Assembly: GCA_021740245.1 (NCBI GenBank) | Contig: JAIPAE010000006.1 | Location: 1-42,988, forward strand | Reading direction: 5' to 3' | DNA from: Bacteroidales bacterium | GTDB taxonomy: Bacteria; Bacteroidota; Bacteroidia; Bacteroidales; PWNQ01 | Length of the DNA: 42,988 nt | Part shown: positions 1 to 9,156 of the stretch, in pieces | How the letters are laid out: the number at the start of each line of letters is the position of its first letter | Numbering within the stretch: the first letter of the stretch is position 1 | Notes under the pieces: generated by a model | Database searches by the model: none | What the model was told of the DNA's origin: nothing | The model's input: the letters and a program-made list of their open reading frames with translations, nothing else | Made by a program: the position numbers and the translations under genes

Positions 1-233
1 GTTTTATCTTACGCATATTTCAATAGTTTTGATAATAATGCAAAAATAAGATTATCTTTTGTTTTATGATATCCTGTATCATCAGATAACTTTCTGAATG
101 ATTATTTCAATATATCATTCAGTTGAAATTATATAAAAGGCAATAGGTTAGGAGAACAATTCCCTGTATAAATCCTTAACAAAAAAACACATGAATTCAG
201 CAAAGATTGCTACAAAAATAATAATAAGGTTGT

Positions 234-995
234 TCACTCTTTTTCGATTCCAACTTTATTAAATCCGGCTTTCAGGAATTCGCGATTCAGACGTGCAATA
301 TGTGCCAGGCTTATACCTTTGGGGCATTCCGCCTCGCAAGCACCGGTATTTGTGCAGGAGCCAAAGCCCAATTCATCCATTTCGGTTACCATATTCCAGG
401 CTCTGGTTAACCCACCTGGACGGCCTTGTGGCAACAAAGCATATTGAGAAACCTTAGCTGCGACGAACAACATTGCAGAAGAGTTTTTACAGGCTGCAAC
501 GCACGCTCCGCATCCAATACATTCAGCAGCATCAAAAGCTTCTTCAGCAATTTTTTTCTCAACCGGATATATATTAGCCTCAGGTATTGCTCCCACATCA
601 ACATCCACAAAACCTCCGGCTTCCATAATTTTTTCAAAAGCACTTCGATCTACCACCAGGTCTTTAATAATAGGAAAAGACTGGACTCGCCAGGGTTCTA
701 CAGTTATTGTATCTTCATCTTTAAAAGCTTTCATATTAAGCTGGCAGGTAGTAATTTCCTGTCCCGGCCCATGTGGTCGCCCGTTGATCATCATAGCACA
801 ACTTCCACATATACCTTCCCGGCAATCATGTTCAAATGCTATTGTATCTTTATCTTCATCAATTAACTTCTCATTCAAAGCATCAAGCATCTCCAGAAAA
901 GTCATATCCTGAGATGCATCATCCAGATGATAAGTCTCAAATTCGCCCTGATCTTTCGGGGATTTCTGCCGCCATATTTTCAAGGTAAGTTTCAT
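234..995 (-). CDS. sdhB: Succinate dehydrogenase/fumarate reductase iron-sulfur subunit
   Basis: This is the electron-transfer subunit that passes electrons between the flavoprotein and the membrane quinone site, in succinate oxidation or fumarate reduction. The 253-aa protein has an N-terminal [2Fe-2S] domain with Cys58, Cys63, Cys66 and Cys84 (motif CREGICGSC). The C-terminal half holds the CIGCGACVAAC motif (Cys159, 162, 165, 169) for [4Fe-4S] and Cys214, Cys220 and Cys224 (CTNTGACEAEC) for [3Fe-4S]. The residue after Cys169 is Lys, where E. coli-type proteins have Pro; this belongs to the b558-family enzymes. It is the last gene of sdhCAB, 57 bp after sdhA. Direction of catalysis cannot be told from sequence, so frdB is an equally fair name. 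Confidence 0.95.
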   Translation of the reverse strand: MKLTLKIWRQKSPKDQGEFETYHLDDASQDMTFLEMLDALNEKLIDEDKDTIAFEHDCREGICGSCAMMINGRPHGPGQEITTCQLNMKAFKDEDTITVEPWRVQSFPIIKDLVVDRSAFEKIMEAGGFVDVDVGAIPEANIYPVEKKIAEEAFDAAECIGCGACVAACKNSSAMLFVAAKVSQYALLPQGRPGGLTRAWNMVTEMDELGFGSCTNTGACEAECPKGISLAHIARLNREFLKAGFNKVGIEKE

Positions 996-1052
996 AGTTA
1001 GGCTTTTATGATTATACCGATCTTTGTGATCTGTTTTATGATTATTAATCTG

Positions 1053-2972
1053 CTATTTATAACTTCTTTGTGTCACTTTAACATGCTCATACTTTAATTC
1101 CTCTTTATGCAATTCAGGTTCTTCATTATCACCTTTATACTCCCATGCTGCAACATACTTAAACTCATCATCATTACGAAGAGCTTCTCCATCTTCAGTT
1201 TGATATTCACTTCTGAAATGTGCTCCGCAGGATTCTTTCCTGTTTAAAGCATCCCTTAGCATAAGACGGGAAATTTCAAAAGAAGCTGCCAAACGTAAAG
1301 CTTTTTCCAATGGTTGATTCATGCTCTGCGTATCGCCGGTCAGTTTCAAATCTTTATAAAATTGTTCCTCAAGTTCTGTAACTTTCTTTAAGCCTTCTTT
1401 GAGTCCTTTTTCATTTCTTTCCATGCCCCCGTAATTCCACATTATTTTACCTAATTTTTTATGGAACGCAAGCGGAGAAGTATTGCCATTGATATTCATT
1501 AACCAGCTTATCCTTTTCTTTGCCTCTTTTTCAGCTTCATCAAACTCCTGTGAATCTATCGGAAACTCAGATGTTTTAATTTCATCTGCCAGATAATCTC
1601 CTATTGTATAGGGCAGAATAAAATAACCATCACCACTTCCCTGCATTAACGAGCTCGCGCCCAGTCGGTTTGCACCGTGATCAGAAAAATTGGCCTCACC
1701 AATAGCATAAAGTCCCGGGATAGTTGTCATAAGATTATAATCCACCCATAAACCGCCCATTGTATAATGGCCTGCAGGATATATCTTCATAGGCTGCTCA
1801 TAGGGGTCTTCCCCTGTAATCTTCTGATAAAGATCAAATAAGCTACCATATTTAGCATAAATTGTCTTTCTTCCTTGTTCCTTAATAGCATCTTTAAAAT
1901 CCAGATAAACAGCATATCCCGTTTCTCCAACACCAAACCCTGCGTCACATCGTTCCTTAGCTGCACGGGCCCCGATATCACGAGGGACAAGATTACCAAA
2001 GGCAGGATATCTACGCTCCAGATAGTAATCACGATCACCTTCAGGTATCTCAGTAGGTTTCCTTTTCTCATCTTTTGATTTGGGAACCCAAACACGACCA
2101 TCATTTCGTAATGATTCTGACATCAAGGTTAATTTGGATTGGTATTCGTTAAGTTGCGGTATACAGGAAGGATGTATCTGAATAAAGCTTGGATTGGCAA
2201 AAAATGCTCCTTTTTTATAGGCTGCATAAGCAGCAGCACCACTTGAGTTAACGGCGAGTGTTGAAAGGAAATAAATTGTTCCATATCCTCCTGTAGCCAA
2301 GACCACTGCATGAGCAGAATATCTTTCCATTTCTCCTGTTACCAGATTACGGCAAACAATCCCACGGGCCTTACCATCTTTCAATACAAGTTCCAGCATT
2401 TGCCTTCGCTCATACATTTTGACATTACCTTTGGCGATTTGTCGTTTTAAAGCAGAATAAGAGCCCAGCAAAACCTGCTGACCTGTCTGCCCTGATGCAT
2501 AGAAAGTTCGGGATACCTGAACGCCTCCGAAAGAACGTGTAGCCATAGTGCCGCCATATTCCCGTGCAAAAGGAACACCTTGAGCAGTTAGCTGGTCTAT
2601 GATATTATTACTTACTTCTGCTGCACGGTAAACATTTGCTTCACGTGCACGGAAATCGCCGCCTTTTATCATATCATAAAAAAGACGGTAATCGGAATCG
2701 TTATCATTGCGATAGTTTTTAGTCGCATTGATACCTCCCTGGGCAGCCACGCTGTGTGCTCTTCTGGGAGAATCCTGATAGCAGAATACTTTGACATTAT
2801 ACCCCATTTGTCCAAGGCTCGCAGCAGCAGCAGCCCCTGCAACTCCTGTTCCTACCATTATGATATCCAGCTTTTTTTTATTAGCGGGACTCACCAGCTT
2901 TAGGGAATTTTTATGGTTACTCCATTTGTCAGCTAAGGGTCCTTCAGGAATTTTAGAATCTAATACAGCCAT
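1053..2972 (-). CDS. sdhA: Succinate dehydrogenase/fumarate reductase flavoprotein subunit
   Basis: This is the FAD-bearing catalytic subunit that interconverts succinate and fumarate on the cytoplasmic face of the inner membrane. The 639-aa protein has the dinucleotide-binding loop [14 protein letters not shown] at residues 41-54. His73, in [11 protein letters not shown], is the expected site of covalent FAD attachment. It also carries HPSC, HYTMGG and [12 protein letters not shown] active-site and FAD-contact motifs typical of the family. Length is in the usual range. It starts 17 bp after the sdhC stop and is followed by sdhB, so the three genes are almost certainly one transcript from the promoter at 3778-3808. 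Confidence 0.96.
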   Translation of the reverse strand: MAVLDSKIPEGPLADKWSNHKNSLKLVSPANKKKLDIIMVGTGVAGAAAAASLGQMGYNVKVFCYQDSPRRAHSVAAQGGINATKNYRNDNDSDYRLFYDMIKGGDFRAREANVYRAAEVSNNIIDQLTAQGVPFAREYGGTMATRSFGGVQVSRTFYASGQTGQQVLLGSYSALKRQIAKGNVKMYERRQMLELVLKDGKARGIVCRNLVTGEMERYSAHAVVLATGGYGTIYFLSTLAVNSSGAAAYAAYKKGAFFANPSFIQIHPSCIPQLNEYQSKLTLMSESLRNDGRVWVPKSKDEKRKPTEIPEGDRDYYLERRYPAFGNLVPRDIGARAAKERCDAGFGVGETGYAVYLDFKDAIKEQGRKTIYAKYGSLFDLYQKITGEDPYEQPMKIYPAGHYTMGGLWVDYNLMTTIPGLYAIGEANFSDHGANRLGASSLMQGSGDGYFILPYTIGDYLADEIKTSEFPIDSQEFDEAEKEAKKRISWLMNINGNTSPLAFHKKLGKIMWNYGGMERNEKGLKEGLKKVTELEEQFYKDLKLTGDTQSMNQPLEKALRLAASFEISRLMLRDALNRKESCGAHFRSEYQTEDGEALRNDDEFKYVAAWEYKGDNEEPELHKEELKYEHVKVTQRSYK

Positions 2973-2989
2973 ATCCAGTACTTTATAAA

Positions 2990-3697
2990 TTACACCATTG
3001 ATTTAATCATAACAAACAAGGGGATGAAAGCAAATCCACCTGCAAATAGAATGGAAATTACAATCCCGATTATGTTCCAGTTGTGGCGCCATCTCCGGTT
3101 ACTCCATCCCAGTGTTTGGAATGAAGACCAAACCCCATGATGCAAATGAAGCCCCAGTGCTACAGCCCCGATTACATATATCCCTACTAACCATTTCCAT
3201 TCTATGAATTTCGTAGTCACCAATGCATAGGCATTTTCAACATCTGATCCTAAGTTGGTGGATTGTTCAAGCAAAGGATCGCCGGTAAACTTCATCTTCC
3301 AGAAAAAATTGATCAAATGAATAACCAGGAATGTTAATATTACAGCTCCCAGTATATACATGTTTCGTGAAGTCCATGCACTCCCTTCCGAAGCTTTACG
3401 ACTTTTATAACGTCCAAATGATGAATAATTGATATCCCGCTTCACTTGATTATTATATGTGATAATTGAAGCAAATATAAAATGCAGTATTAGTCCTATT
3501 GCCAATACCGGTTCAATTATCCCTATAACCGGATCAGTAGCCATAAAGTGAGCAGCCCGGTTAAATAATTCTCCGCTGGAATCAAATACGATCATGGAAT
3601 TTACAGTGAGATGGACAATTAAAAAAAGTATCAGAAAGAGCCCTGTAATACTCATTATAAATTTTTGCCCGATGGAAGTTGTAAAAAAACTACTCAT
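2990..3697 (-). CDS. sdhC: Succinate dehydrogenase/fumarate reductase cytochrome b558-type subunit
   Basis: This is the membrane anchor and quinone-reactive subunit carrying haem b. The 235-aa protein shows five hydrophobic segments, at about residues 12-36, 56-81, 112-132, 169-190 and 207-231. Histidines inside or at the edges of helices (IVHLT, ILHFIF, LVIHLI, LHLHHG) are candidate haem ligands. One large anchor, rather than separate SdhC and SdhD, is the arrangement known from Bacillus and Bacteroidota enzymes (b558 family), and no second anchor gene is present here. It is the first gene of the operon and is preceded by a consensus Bacteroidota promoter. Confidence 0.93.
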   Translation of the reverse strand: MSSFFTTSIGQKFIMSITGLFLILFLIVHLTVNSMIVFDSSGELFNRAAHFMATDPVIGIIEPVLAIGLILHFIFASIITYNNQVKRDINYSSFGRYKSRKASEGSAWTSRNMYILGAVILTFLVIHLINFFWKMKFTGDPLLEQSTNLGSDVENAYALVTTKFIEWKWLVGIYVIGAVALGLHLHHGVWSSFQTLGWSNRRWRHNWNIIGIVISILFAGGFAFIPLFVMIKSMV

Positions 3698-3777
3698 ATT
3701 ACCTGGAATTAAATATTTAACTAAAACATACCCTGCTGCGCGGCCATTTGCATTCTCTCAAATAATTTATCTTTTCA

Positions 3778-3808
3778 CAAATTTATAAAATCTTTCTTAA
3801 TAAGCAAA
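3778..3808 (-). promoter_or_regulatory. Promoter of sdhCAB
   Basis: Read on the minus strand, this is TTTG (3808-3805), 19 nt, then TAAATTTG (3785-3778). It matches the Bacteroidota primary sigma factor consensus TTTG-N19-TAnnTTTG exactly. The -7 element lies about 80 nt before the sdhC start codon, leaving a moderate leader. Confidence 0.75.
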
Positions 3809-3887
3809 AAAATAATAATTTACTGTTTGCCAAATTTCTTATAACAACACAAATATAAAAACTAATTTCATGTGGTTTAAGAAAAAA

Positions 3888-5729
3888 TTACCGCAGTAAC
3901 AAAAAAGCACCTTTCTTTGATTTAACCTGGTATGGTTTATTCATAGTTGTGTATTTTATCAGATAAAAATAATTGCCCTGTGGAGCCATTTTATTTTTGA
4001 ACTTTCCATTCCAACCTTTAGTCATGTCCTTTGAATGATAAATTTTCTGTCCCCAGCGATTATAGATCAATATTTCATAATCTAAAATACCATTCCCTTT
4101 AGCTAGAAACAGATCATTTAACCCATTACCATCGGGCGTAAATGTATTAGGGACATACAACCTGCTTAGTTCATTCTCGCAAGGTGTTAAAACAATAGTA
4201 TCCGTATTCATGCATCCGTTATCGGTTACTTCCACCCAATATTCACCCGGAAAAGATGCAATATATTTTTGGCCAGAAAAACCATCCTGCCATGTATATT
4301 GATCAAAACCTGAACCAGCATCCAGGGTCAAAGGATCAGAAGAACATACCATTGTATCCTCTCCAAGCCAGACATCAGGCAAAGATAAAATCATAACTTT
4401 TTGAGAAACAGTATCACTTTGTCCTCCCAGATATGAGATCAGTTTAACATTAAACATACCGCTATCAGAAAATACATGTGTCGCTGAATAACCGTATGCT
4501 GTATTTGAACTTCCTGATGCCGGATCACCAAAGTTCCAATGCACTGAATCCAGATACAAACTGTCTTTTACATAAAATTCTGTTTTGTCACCATAGCATG
4601 TTTTAGCATATTGAAAAGGTGAAGTATAAAACCAGGAAGCCATAAAAAGCGGTAAACCAGAATATACATGTTGCCCTCCCAGATATACTCCTTTATAAAC
4701 ACAATCACAGGCATTCCCCTTATTATTCGGCTGATTTATAACTCCCAAGTGATCATTAAAAAATGCCGTCCAGTATATTTTTCCGTCCGGAGCAAGCTGA
4801 AGTGCTCCTGTTGTGGCCATAAATAAAGGGCCAACTCCACCGATTTTAGTATAGGAATTGGCAATATCTGTCATATTGCCTGCTGTAAGATCAAACTGTA
4901 CAACAATGGTGTCCATCGAAACATACAATCGTTTACCAGAAGGCGAGAACTCAATTCCATAAGCATCAGTCCAGCTCCCTGGAATTACCTTTGGATCAAA
5001 CACTTTTCCTGTAGCCGGATTAAAATCAAATAACTCAATTATCCCATCATGGTAAATTGTCAGTGCCAGTTTGCTTCCATCCGGTGAAAATTTCATATAG
5101 CCAATCCCATTTCCTGTATTTGATGAAAAGTGGACACTTCCAACATCAGAAATAACAGCAGAGTTAGCAACTCCGGAAGAAGTTATTTTCCATGCCATAA
5201 AACGATTATTGTCAACGCCATGAGCCAAAACCCAAATACCCTGATTATTAATATGCCTTATCGCTGCCAGCTTTTCAGTGACCGGGGTATGAAGCATTAT
5301 ATTCTTTTGCGTGACTGCACCCAGGCCTCCCTGCAAGGTCATATCTACAACAGAATAGCAGAGACCTTTTGATCCAAAAAAGGCATCCGTAGTAAATATA
5401 TAATATAGATCCGATGACCCAGGAGAAGGTATGATAAGAGCAGAATTTGTTGATGAGTTATGGCCGTTTAAACCATTACCATTACTCATAACTACATGAT
5501 TCTTATTCCACACTTTGATACCATTTGTATAAAATAACAAGTTCCCGGCAGAATCAGAGATTACTGATGTCCCTTCTTCCATATCCATATTGCTGTTTAA
5601 TAATACTGCCGGACTTACATTACTGAAATCCAGGCCGCATCGTTCTCCAAAATACCAGTGATCTGTTTGATTCTGACTGGTTGAAACCTGAAGAATACTC
5701 ATTAGTATTATTAACAGCCCTATTCTCAT
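3888..5729 (-). CDS. Secreted protein with gliding-motility-type C-terminal sorting domain
   Basis: The 613-aa protein begins with a signal peptide (about residues 1-18, cleaved near VSTSQ). The middle, about residues 20-370, resembles a beta-propeller in style, with repeated phrases such as KFSPDGSKLAL, IEFSPSGKRLYVS and LQLAPDGKIYW. A PKD-like stretch (WNFGDPASGSSNTAYGYSATH) follows at about 395-445. The end, from about residue 530, has VPNTFTPDGNGLNDLF and YNRWGQKIYHS, the hallmark of the gliding-motility-associated C-terminal domain (TIGR04131 type) that sends proteins out through T9SS. It is therefore probably displayed on or released from the cell surface. The binding target cannot be told. 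It is a single gene on the minus strand. Confidence 0.85.
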   Translation of the reverse strand: MRIGLLIILMSILQVSTSQNQTDHWYFGERCGLDFSNVSPAVLLNSNMDMEEGTSVISDSAGNLLFYTNGIKVWNKNHVVMSNGNGLNGHNSSTNSALIIPSPGSSDLYYIFTTDAFFGSKGLCYSVVDMTLQGGLGAVTQKNIMLHTPVTEKLAAIRHINNQGIWVLAHGVDNNRFMAWKITSSGVANSAVISDVGSVHFSSNTGNGIGYMKFSPDGSKLALTIYHDGIIELFDFNPATGKVFDPKVIPGSWTDAYGIEFSPSGKRLYVSMDTIVVQFDLTAGNMTDIANSYTKIGGVGPLFMATTGALQLAPDGKIYWTAFFNDHLGVINQPNNKGNACDCVYKGVYLGGQHVYSGLPLFMASWFYTSPFQYAKTCYGDKTEFYVKDSLYLDSVHWNFGDPASGSSNTAYGYSATHVFSDSGMFNVKLISYLGGQSDTVSQKVMILSLPDVWLGEDTMVCSSDPLTLDAGSGFDQYTWQDGFSGQKYIASFPGEYWVEVTDNGCMNTDTIVLTPCENELSRLYVPNTFTPDGNGLNDLFLAKGNGILDYEILIYNRWGQKIYHSKDMTKGWNGKFKNKMAPQGNYFYLIKYTTMNKPYQVKSKKGAFLLLR

Positions 5730-5754
5730 AACAAAAACAGAAAAATTTTATTTG

Positions 5755-5787
5755 CAAAAAATACTAAGATAATTCTTAATTTCCAAA
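5755..5787 (-). promoter_or_regulatory. Probable promoter of the gliding-CTD protein gene
   Basis: On the minus strand TTTG (5787-5784) is followed after 20 nt by TATTTTTTG (5763-5755). That is one base longer than the TAnnTTTG consensus. It lies 26 nt before the start codon at 5729. The near-match makes this less certain than the sdhC promoter. Confidence 0.45.
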
Positions 5788-5871
5788 CTCTTTTGTCAAA
5801 ATGCTGAACTTTATTTTTTTCTGAATCATCATTTATAGTTTTCAAAAAATCTCTGGTCAAAAACATTTCAT

Positions 5872-5879
5872 TACATTTG
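5872..5879 (+). promoter_or_regulatory. -7 element upstream of Xaa-Pro aminopeptidase
   Basis: TACATTTG matches the Bacteroidota TAnnTTTG -7 box, 26 nt before the ATG at 5906. No convincing TTTG -33 element was found at the right distance. Confidence 0.5.
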
Positions 5880-5905
5880 TAGCAGAGCAATAAAATATAG
5901 AACAT

Positions 5906-7309
5906 ATGTTTACAAAAGAAGTTTATACACAACGCAGAGAAATTTTAAGGAAAAAACTAAACAGCGGAATAGTATTAATCCCTGGCAACCCTGATTCCCC
6001 CATGAATGCACCAGCCAACACATTTCATTTCCGTCAGGATAGCTCATTCCTTTATTATTTCGGACTTGACTTTCCAAACATGATAGGGATACTAGATATC
6101 GACAATCAAAAAGATTATCTTTTTGCCGATGATGTCGACCTGGATGATATTATCTGGATGGGGCCACAAGAATCAATAAAAGAAACGGGGGCTAAAGTTG
6201 GAGTTGATGATACGGCTCCGTTTAATAATGCAGCAGAATTTTTGGCAGGAGCTATTGAGAAAGGGCATAAAATTCATTTTCTTCCTCAATATCGAGCAGA
6301 AAATATCATTTTACTTGAAAAGTTACTGGGTATTCATCCATCAAAAACTGCAGAATATGTTTCAGAAGCATTAATCAAAGCAGTTGTAGCGCAACGTTCC
6401 ATCAAAGACCATCATGAAATTGAAGAGCTGGACCGGGCAGCAAACATTGGATATCAGATGCACACAACAGCTATGCGTATGGCAAAACCCGGCGTTTATG
6501 AACGTGAAATAGCCGGTAAAATTGAAGGTATTGCTATTTCCTATGGCGGTTTACTTTCATTTCCTGTTATTCTAACCATAAATGGCCAGACTCTCCATAA
6601 CCATTATCATGGTAACCAAATGAAAGAGGGAGACTTAATGTTAACAGACGCAGGAGCTGAGACTGATACACATTATGCATCTGACTTTACGCGTACTGTG
6701 CCTGTTGGAGGCAAGTATACACCTGAACAAAAAGATGTATATGAAATTGTAATGCATGCCAATAATCGGGCTTTCAAAAACATCAAACCCGGAGTTACCT
6801 ATAAGGATATCCATTTACTGGCTGTAAAGACAATTGCTGAGGGGTTAAAAGGCCTTGGCATTATGAAAGGAAATGTTGAAGATGCTGTACAGCAAGGCGC
6901 TCATGCAATGTTCATGCCGCATGGATTAGGGCACATGATGGGGCTTGACGTTCATGACATGGAAGCCTTAGGCGAAGACTTTGTAGGCTATGATGAAGAA
7001 ATCAAACGTTCTGATATCTTTGGCCTTGCAGGTCTACGATTAGGCAGAAAACTACAGCCCAACTTTGTTATTACCAACGAACCCGGGATATATTTTATCC
7101 CTGAACTGATTGATCGTTGGAAAGCAGACAAAAAATTTACAGAATTTATCAATTATGATAAACTGGATGGATACAGAGATTTTGGAGGTATCCGTCTGGA
7201 AGATGACATCTTAATCACAAATGATGGTTGCCGTTTATTAGGTGATAAACGACTTCCTATTACACCTGAAGATGTTGAAAATGAAATGAAAAAAGATATT
7301 GAGTTTTAA
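5906..7309 (+). CDS. pepP: Xaa-Pro aminopeptidase (M24B, aminopeptidase P family)
   Basis: This is a metallopeptidase that removes an N-terminal residue preceding proline. The 467-aa protein has an N-terminal AMP_N-type domain (about residues 1-150) followed by the pita-bread catalytic domain. All five expected dinuclear-metal ligands are present: Asp248 and Asp260 (TDAGAE...SDFTRT), His343 (HGLGHMMG), Glu392 (NEPGIYF) and Glu432 (IRLEDD). No signal peptide is seen, so the enzyme should be cytoplasmic. It is transcribed alone, with a -7 element upstream and a strong intrinsic terminator 22 bp after the stop codon. Confidence 0.95.
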   Translation: MFTKEVYTQRREILRKKLNSGIVLIPGNPDSPMNAPANTFHFRQDSSFLYYFGLDFPNMIGILDIDNQKDYLFADDVDLDDIIWMGPQESIKETGAKVGVDDTAPFNNAAEFLAGAIEKGHKIHFLPQYRAENIILLEKLLGIHPSKTAEYVSEALIKAVVAQRSIKDHHEIEELDRAANIGYQMHTTAMRMAKPGVYEREIAGKIEGIAISYGGLLSFPVILTINGQTLHNHYHGNQMKEGDLMLTDAGAETDTHYASDFTRTVPVGGKYTPEQKDVYEIVMHANNRAFKNIKPGVTYKDIHLLAVKTIAEGLKGLGIMKGNVEDAVQQGAHAMFMPHGLGHMMGLDVHDMEALGEDFVGYDEEIKRSDIFGLAGLRLGRKLQPNFVITNEPGIYFIPELIDRWKADKKFTEFINYDKLDGYRDFGGIRLEDDILITNDGCRLLGDKRLPITPEDVENEMKKDIEF

Positions 7310-7331
7310 AGTTTTGAAAAGATAATCTTTT

Positions 7332-7361
7332 AAAAGCCATCCTGATTCGGGTGGCTTTTTT
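7332..7361 (+). terminator. Rho-independent terminator after pepP
   Basis: An 11-bp stem (AAAAGCCATCC / GGGTGGCTTTT, one G-U pair) encloses a 6-nt loop and runs into a T tract. It separates pepP from ricT. The A-rich 5' arm could also let it act in the other direction. Confidence 0.85.
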
Positions 7362-7384
7362 AATGTTTTATTACTTAAAATTGT

Positions 7385-7392
7385 TAACTTTG
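7385..7392 (+). promoter_or_regulatory. -7 element upstream of ricT-gldH-PBP1A
   Basis: TAACTTTG matches TAnnTTTG. It lies just past the pepP terminator and 50 nt before the ricT start codon. No clear -33 box was found. Confidence 0.5.
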
Positions 7393-7441
7393 CTAACTCA
7401 ATATTCTCTTAACACGAACGTTAAGAAAGAAATGGAACACT

Positions 7442-8674
7442 ATGGATTATAATGATGGAAGCAATGGTCTTCATGCGCGTGGCTGTTTGAACGTTCCGGA
7501 AGCATATAAAAAGGTAGATTTAAAAGAAATACATAGCACATCCAAGCTGGATATATATAACTGGCTGGGAGAAATGCACCTGCCATTTAGTAAAAAGGCT
7601 TTCAATATCGTTGAAGTACGTTTTAAAAACAGCCGAAAAGGCTTTTACATAAAGCCCGATGAAATGATGCTGGATATTGGCGAACTTGTAGCTGTAGAAG
7701 CCAATCCAGGACACGATATAGGGATGGTAAGTCTTACCGGTGATCTTGTCAAGATACAAATGAAAAAAAGTGGTATCAAAGAAAATTCCGAAGAGATTCA
7801 ACAGATTTACCGTCGAGCCAGAAGTACTGATATTGATAAATGGAAAAATGCGATAGATAAAGAAAGATCAACTTTAATTAGAGCAAGAACAATAGTTGAT
7901 CAGCTTCAACTGGGTATGAAGATAAACGATGTGGAATACCAGGGCGATAGTACCAAAGCTATATTCTACTACACTGCGGACGGAAGAGTCGACTTTCGGC
8001 AACTGATCAAAGACCTGGCTCGCGAATTCAGCATACGTATTGAAATGAAGCAAATCGGAGCGCGACAGGAATCTGCACGTATCGGAGGCATAGGTTCCTG
8101 CGGAAGAGAATTATGCTGTGCTACATGGCTACAGAATTTTAGCTCTGTCTCTACAAATGTAGCCCGGGAGCAACAGCTTTCACTTAACCCTCAGAAACTG
8201 GCCGGACAGTGTGGCAAATTAAAATGTTGCCTGAATTATGAGTATGACGTGTATGTTGATGCTTTAAAAAAATTCCCCTCTTCCGAAACTACTATCGATA
8301 CCGAAAAAGGGATAGCTTTACATCAAAAAACCGACATTTTTAAAGAAGTAATGTGGTTTACTTATCAGAATAATACTTCTGTTATGATACCCGTACTTCT
8401 GGAAAATGTAAAAAAAATGATCAGCCTTAACCAAAAAGGAGGGAAACCCTCTTCTTTGGAAGAATTCACTCAGCCAAAAGAAATTAAAGAAAAAGAAGGG
8501 TTTACAAATGTTGTAGGGCAAGATGACCTTAAACGTTTCGACAAAAAGCAGGAAAAAAAGAAAGATAACAATAAATACAATTTTAAAAACGGCACTAACA
8601 ATAACCGCAATAATAATAGCCAAACCCAGAAAAAATATCCTCAAAACAATAAACCCAGAAAAAACAAAAAATGA
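7442..8674 (+). CDS. ricT: PSP1/RicT family protein
   Basis: This is a homologue of RicT (YaaT), which in Bacillus is part of an Fe-S-containing complex affecting RNA processing. Its role in Bacteroidota is not settled. The 410-aa protein has the PSP1 C-terminal-type core over about residues 45-260. Cysteine clusters GSCGRELCCATW (about 219-230) and GQCGKLKCC (about 257-265) are the family's likely metal or Fe-S ligands. The last 60 or so residues are a Lys/Asn/Gln-rich low-complexity tail, probably disordered and perhaps RNA-binding. Its stop overlaps the gldH start (ATGA), which implies translational coupling. Confidence 0.88.
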   Translation: MDYNDGSNGLHARGCLNVPEAYKKVDLKEIHSTSKLDIYNWLGEMHLPFSKKAFNIVEVRFKNSRKGFYIKPDEMMLDIGELVAVEANPGHDIGMVSLTGDLVKIQMKKSGIKENSEEIQQIYRRARSTDIDKWKNAIDKERSTLIRARTIVDQLQLGMKINDVEYQGDSTKAIFYYTADGRVDFRQLIKDLAREFSIRIEMKQIGARQESARIGGIGSCGRELCCATWLQNFSSVSTNVAREQQLSLNPQKLAGQCGKLKCCLNYEYDVYVDALKKFPSSETTIDTEKGIALHQKTDIFKEVMWFTYQNNTSVMIPVLLENVKKMISLNQKGGKPSSLEEFTQPKEIKEKEGFTNVVGQDDLKRFDKKQEKKKDNNKYNFKNGTNNNRNNNSQTQKKYPQNNKPRKNKK

Positions 8675-9147
8675 AACTAAAATTATTGCTGCTTCTTGGT
8701 TTTTTAGCCTCTATAACAGGTGGATGTGATAAAGATTATTTTTATGCAAAAAGTGAAACCATTGATAACCAAAATTGGCCAAAAAACGAAATCAAAGGTT
8801 TTACTTTTTCTGTTGAAGACACTATAAGCACATATCATTTCATAATAAACATACGGAACACAACGGAGTACGAATTTCAGAACCTGTATCTGTTCATGAA
8901 TACTATATATCCTGACAAAAGCAGTAGTAGAGATACTCTGGAGTTAATTCTGGCGGCACCTTCAGGTAAATGGCTTGGAAAAGGAAAAGGATTTTTCAGA
9001 GATAATCTTTTTATGTTTAAACACAATGTATCATTGCCTCAAAAAGGAAACTACCGTATTGAATTTCTTCAGGCTATGAGAAAAGATACACTTACAGGTA
9101 TTGATGAAATTGGATTACGCATTCAAAAAAACCAAAATCGATCATAA
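8671..9147 (+). CDS. gldH: Gliding motility lipoprotein GldH
   Basis: This 158-aa protein has a lipoprotein signal (MKLKLLLLLGF...GGC), with lipidation expected at the Cys of TGGCDKD. The rest matches the known GldH style: a beta-rich domain with phrases such as NIRNTTEYEFQNLYLF and LPQKGNYRIEFLQAMR. GldH is required for gliding in Flavobacterium johnsoniae and is found beside ricT and a class A PBP in many Bacteroidota, including non-gliders. Its presence alone does not prove gliding here. It overlaps ricT by 4 bp and ends 9 bp before the PBP gene. Confidence 0.87.
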   Translation: MKLKLLLLLGFLASITGGCDKDYFYAKSETIDNQNWPKNEIKGFTFSVEDTISTYHFIINIRNTTEYEFQNLYLFMNTIYPDKSSSRDTLELILAAPSGKWLGKGKGFFRDNLFMFKHNVSLPQKGNYRIEFLQAMRKDTLTGIDEIGLRIQKNQNRS

Positions 9148-9156
9148 ACCAAAATC

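Noticed and set aside
5726-5932. 68-codon minus-strand frame between the gliding-CTD gene and pepP
   Set aside because: It covers the divergent promoter region and the pepP start, and the product is low-complexity hydrophobic sequence.
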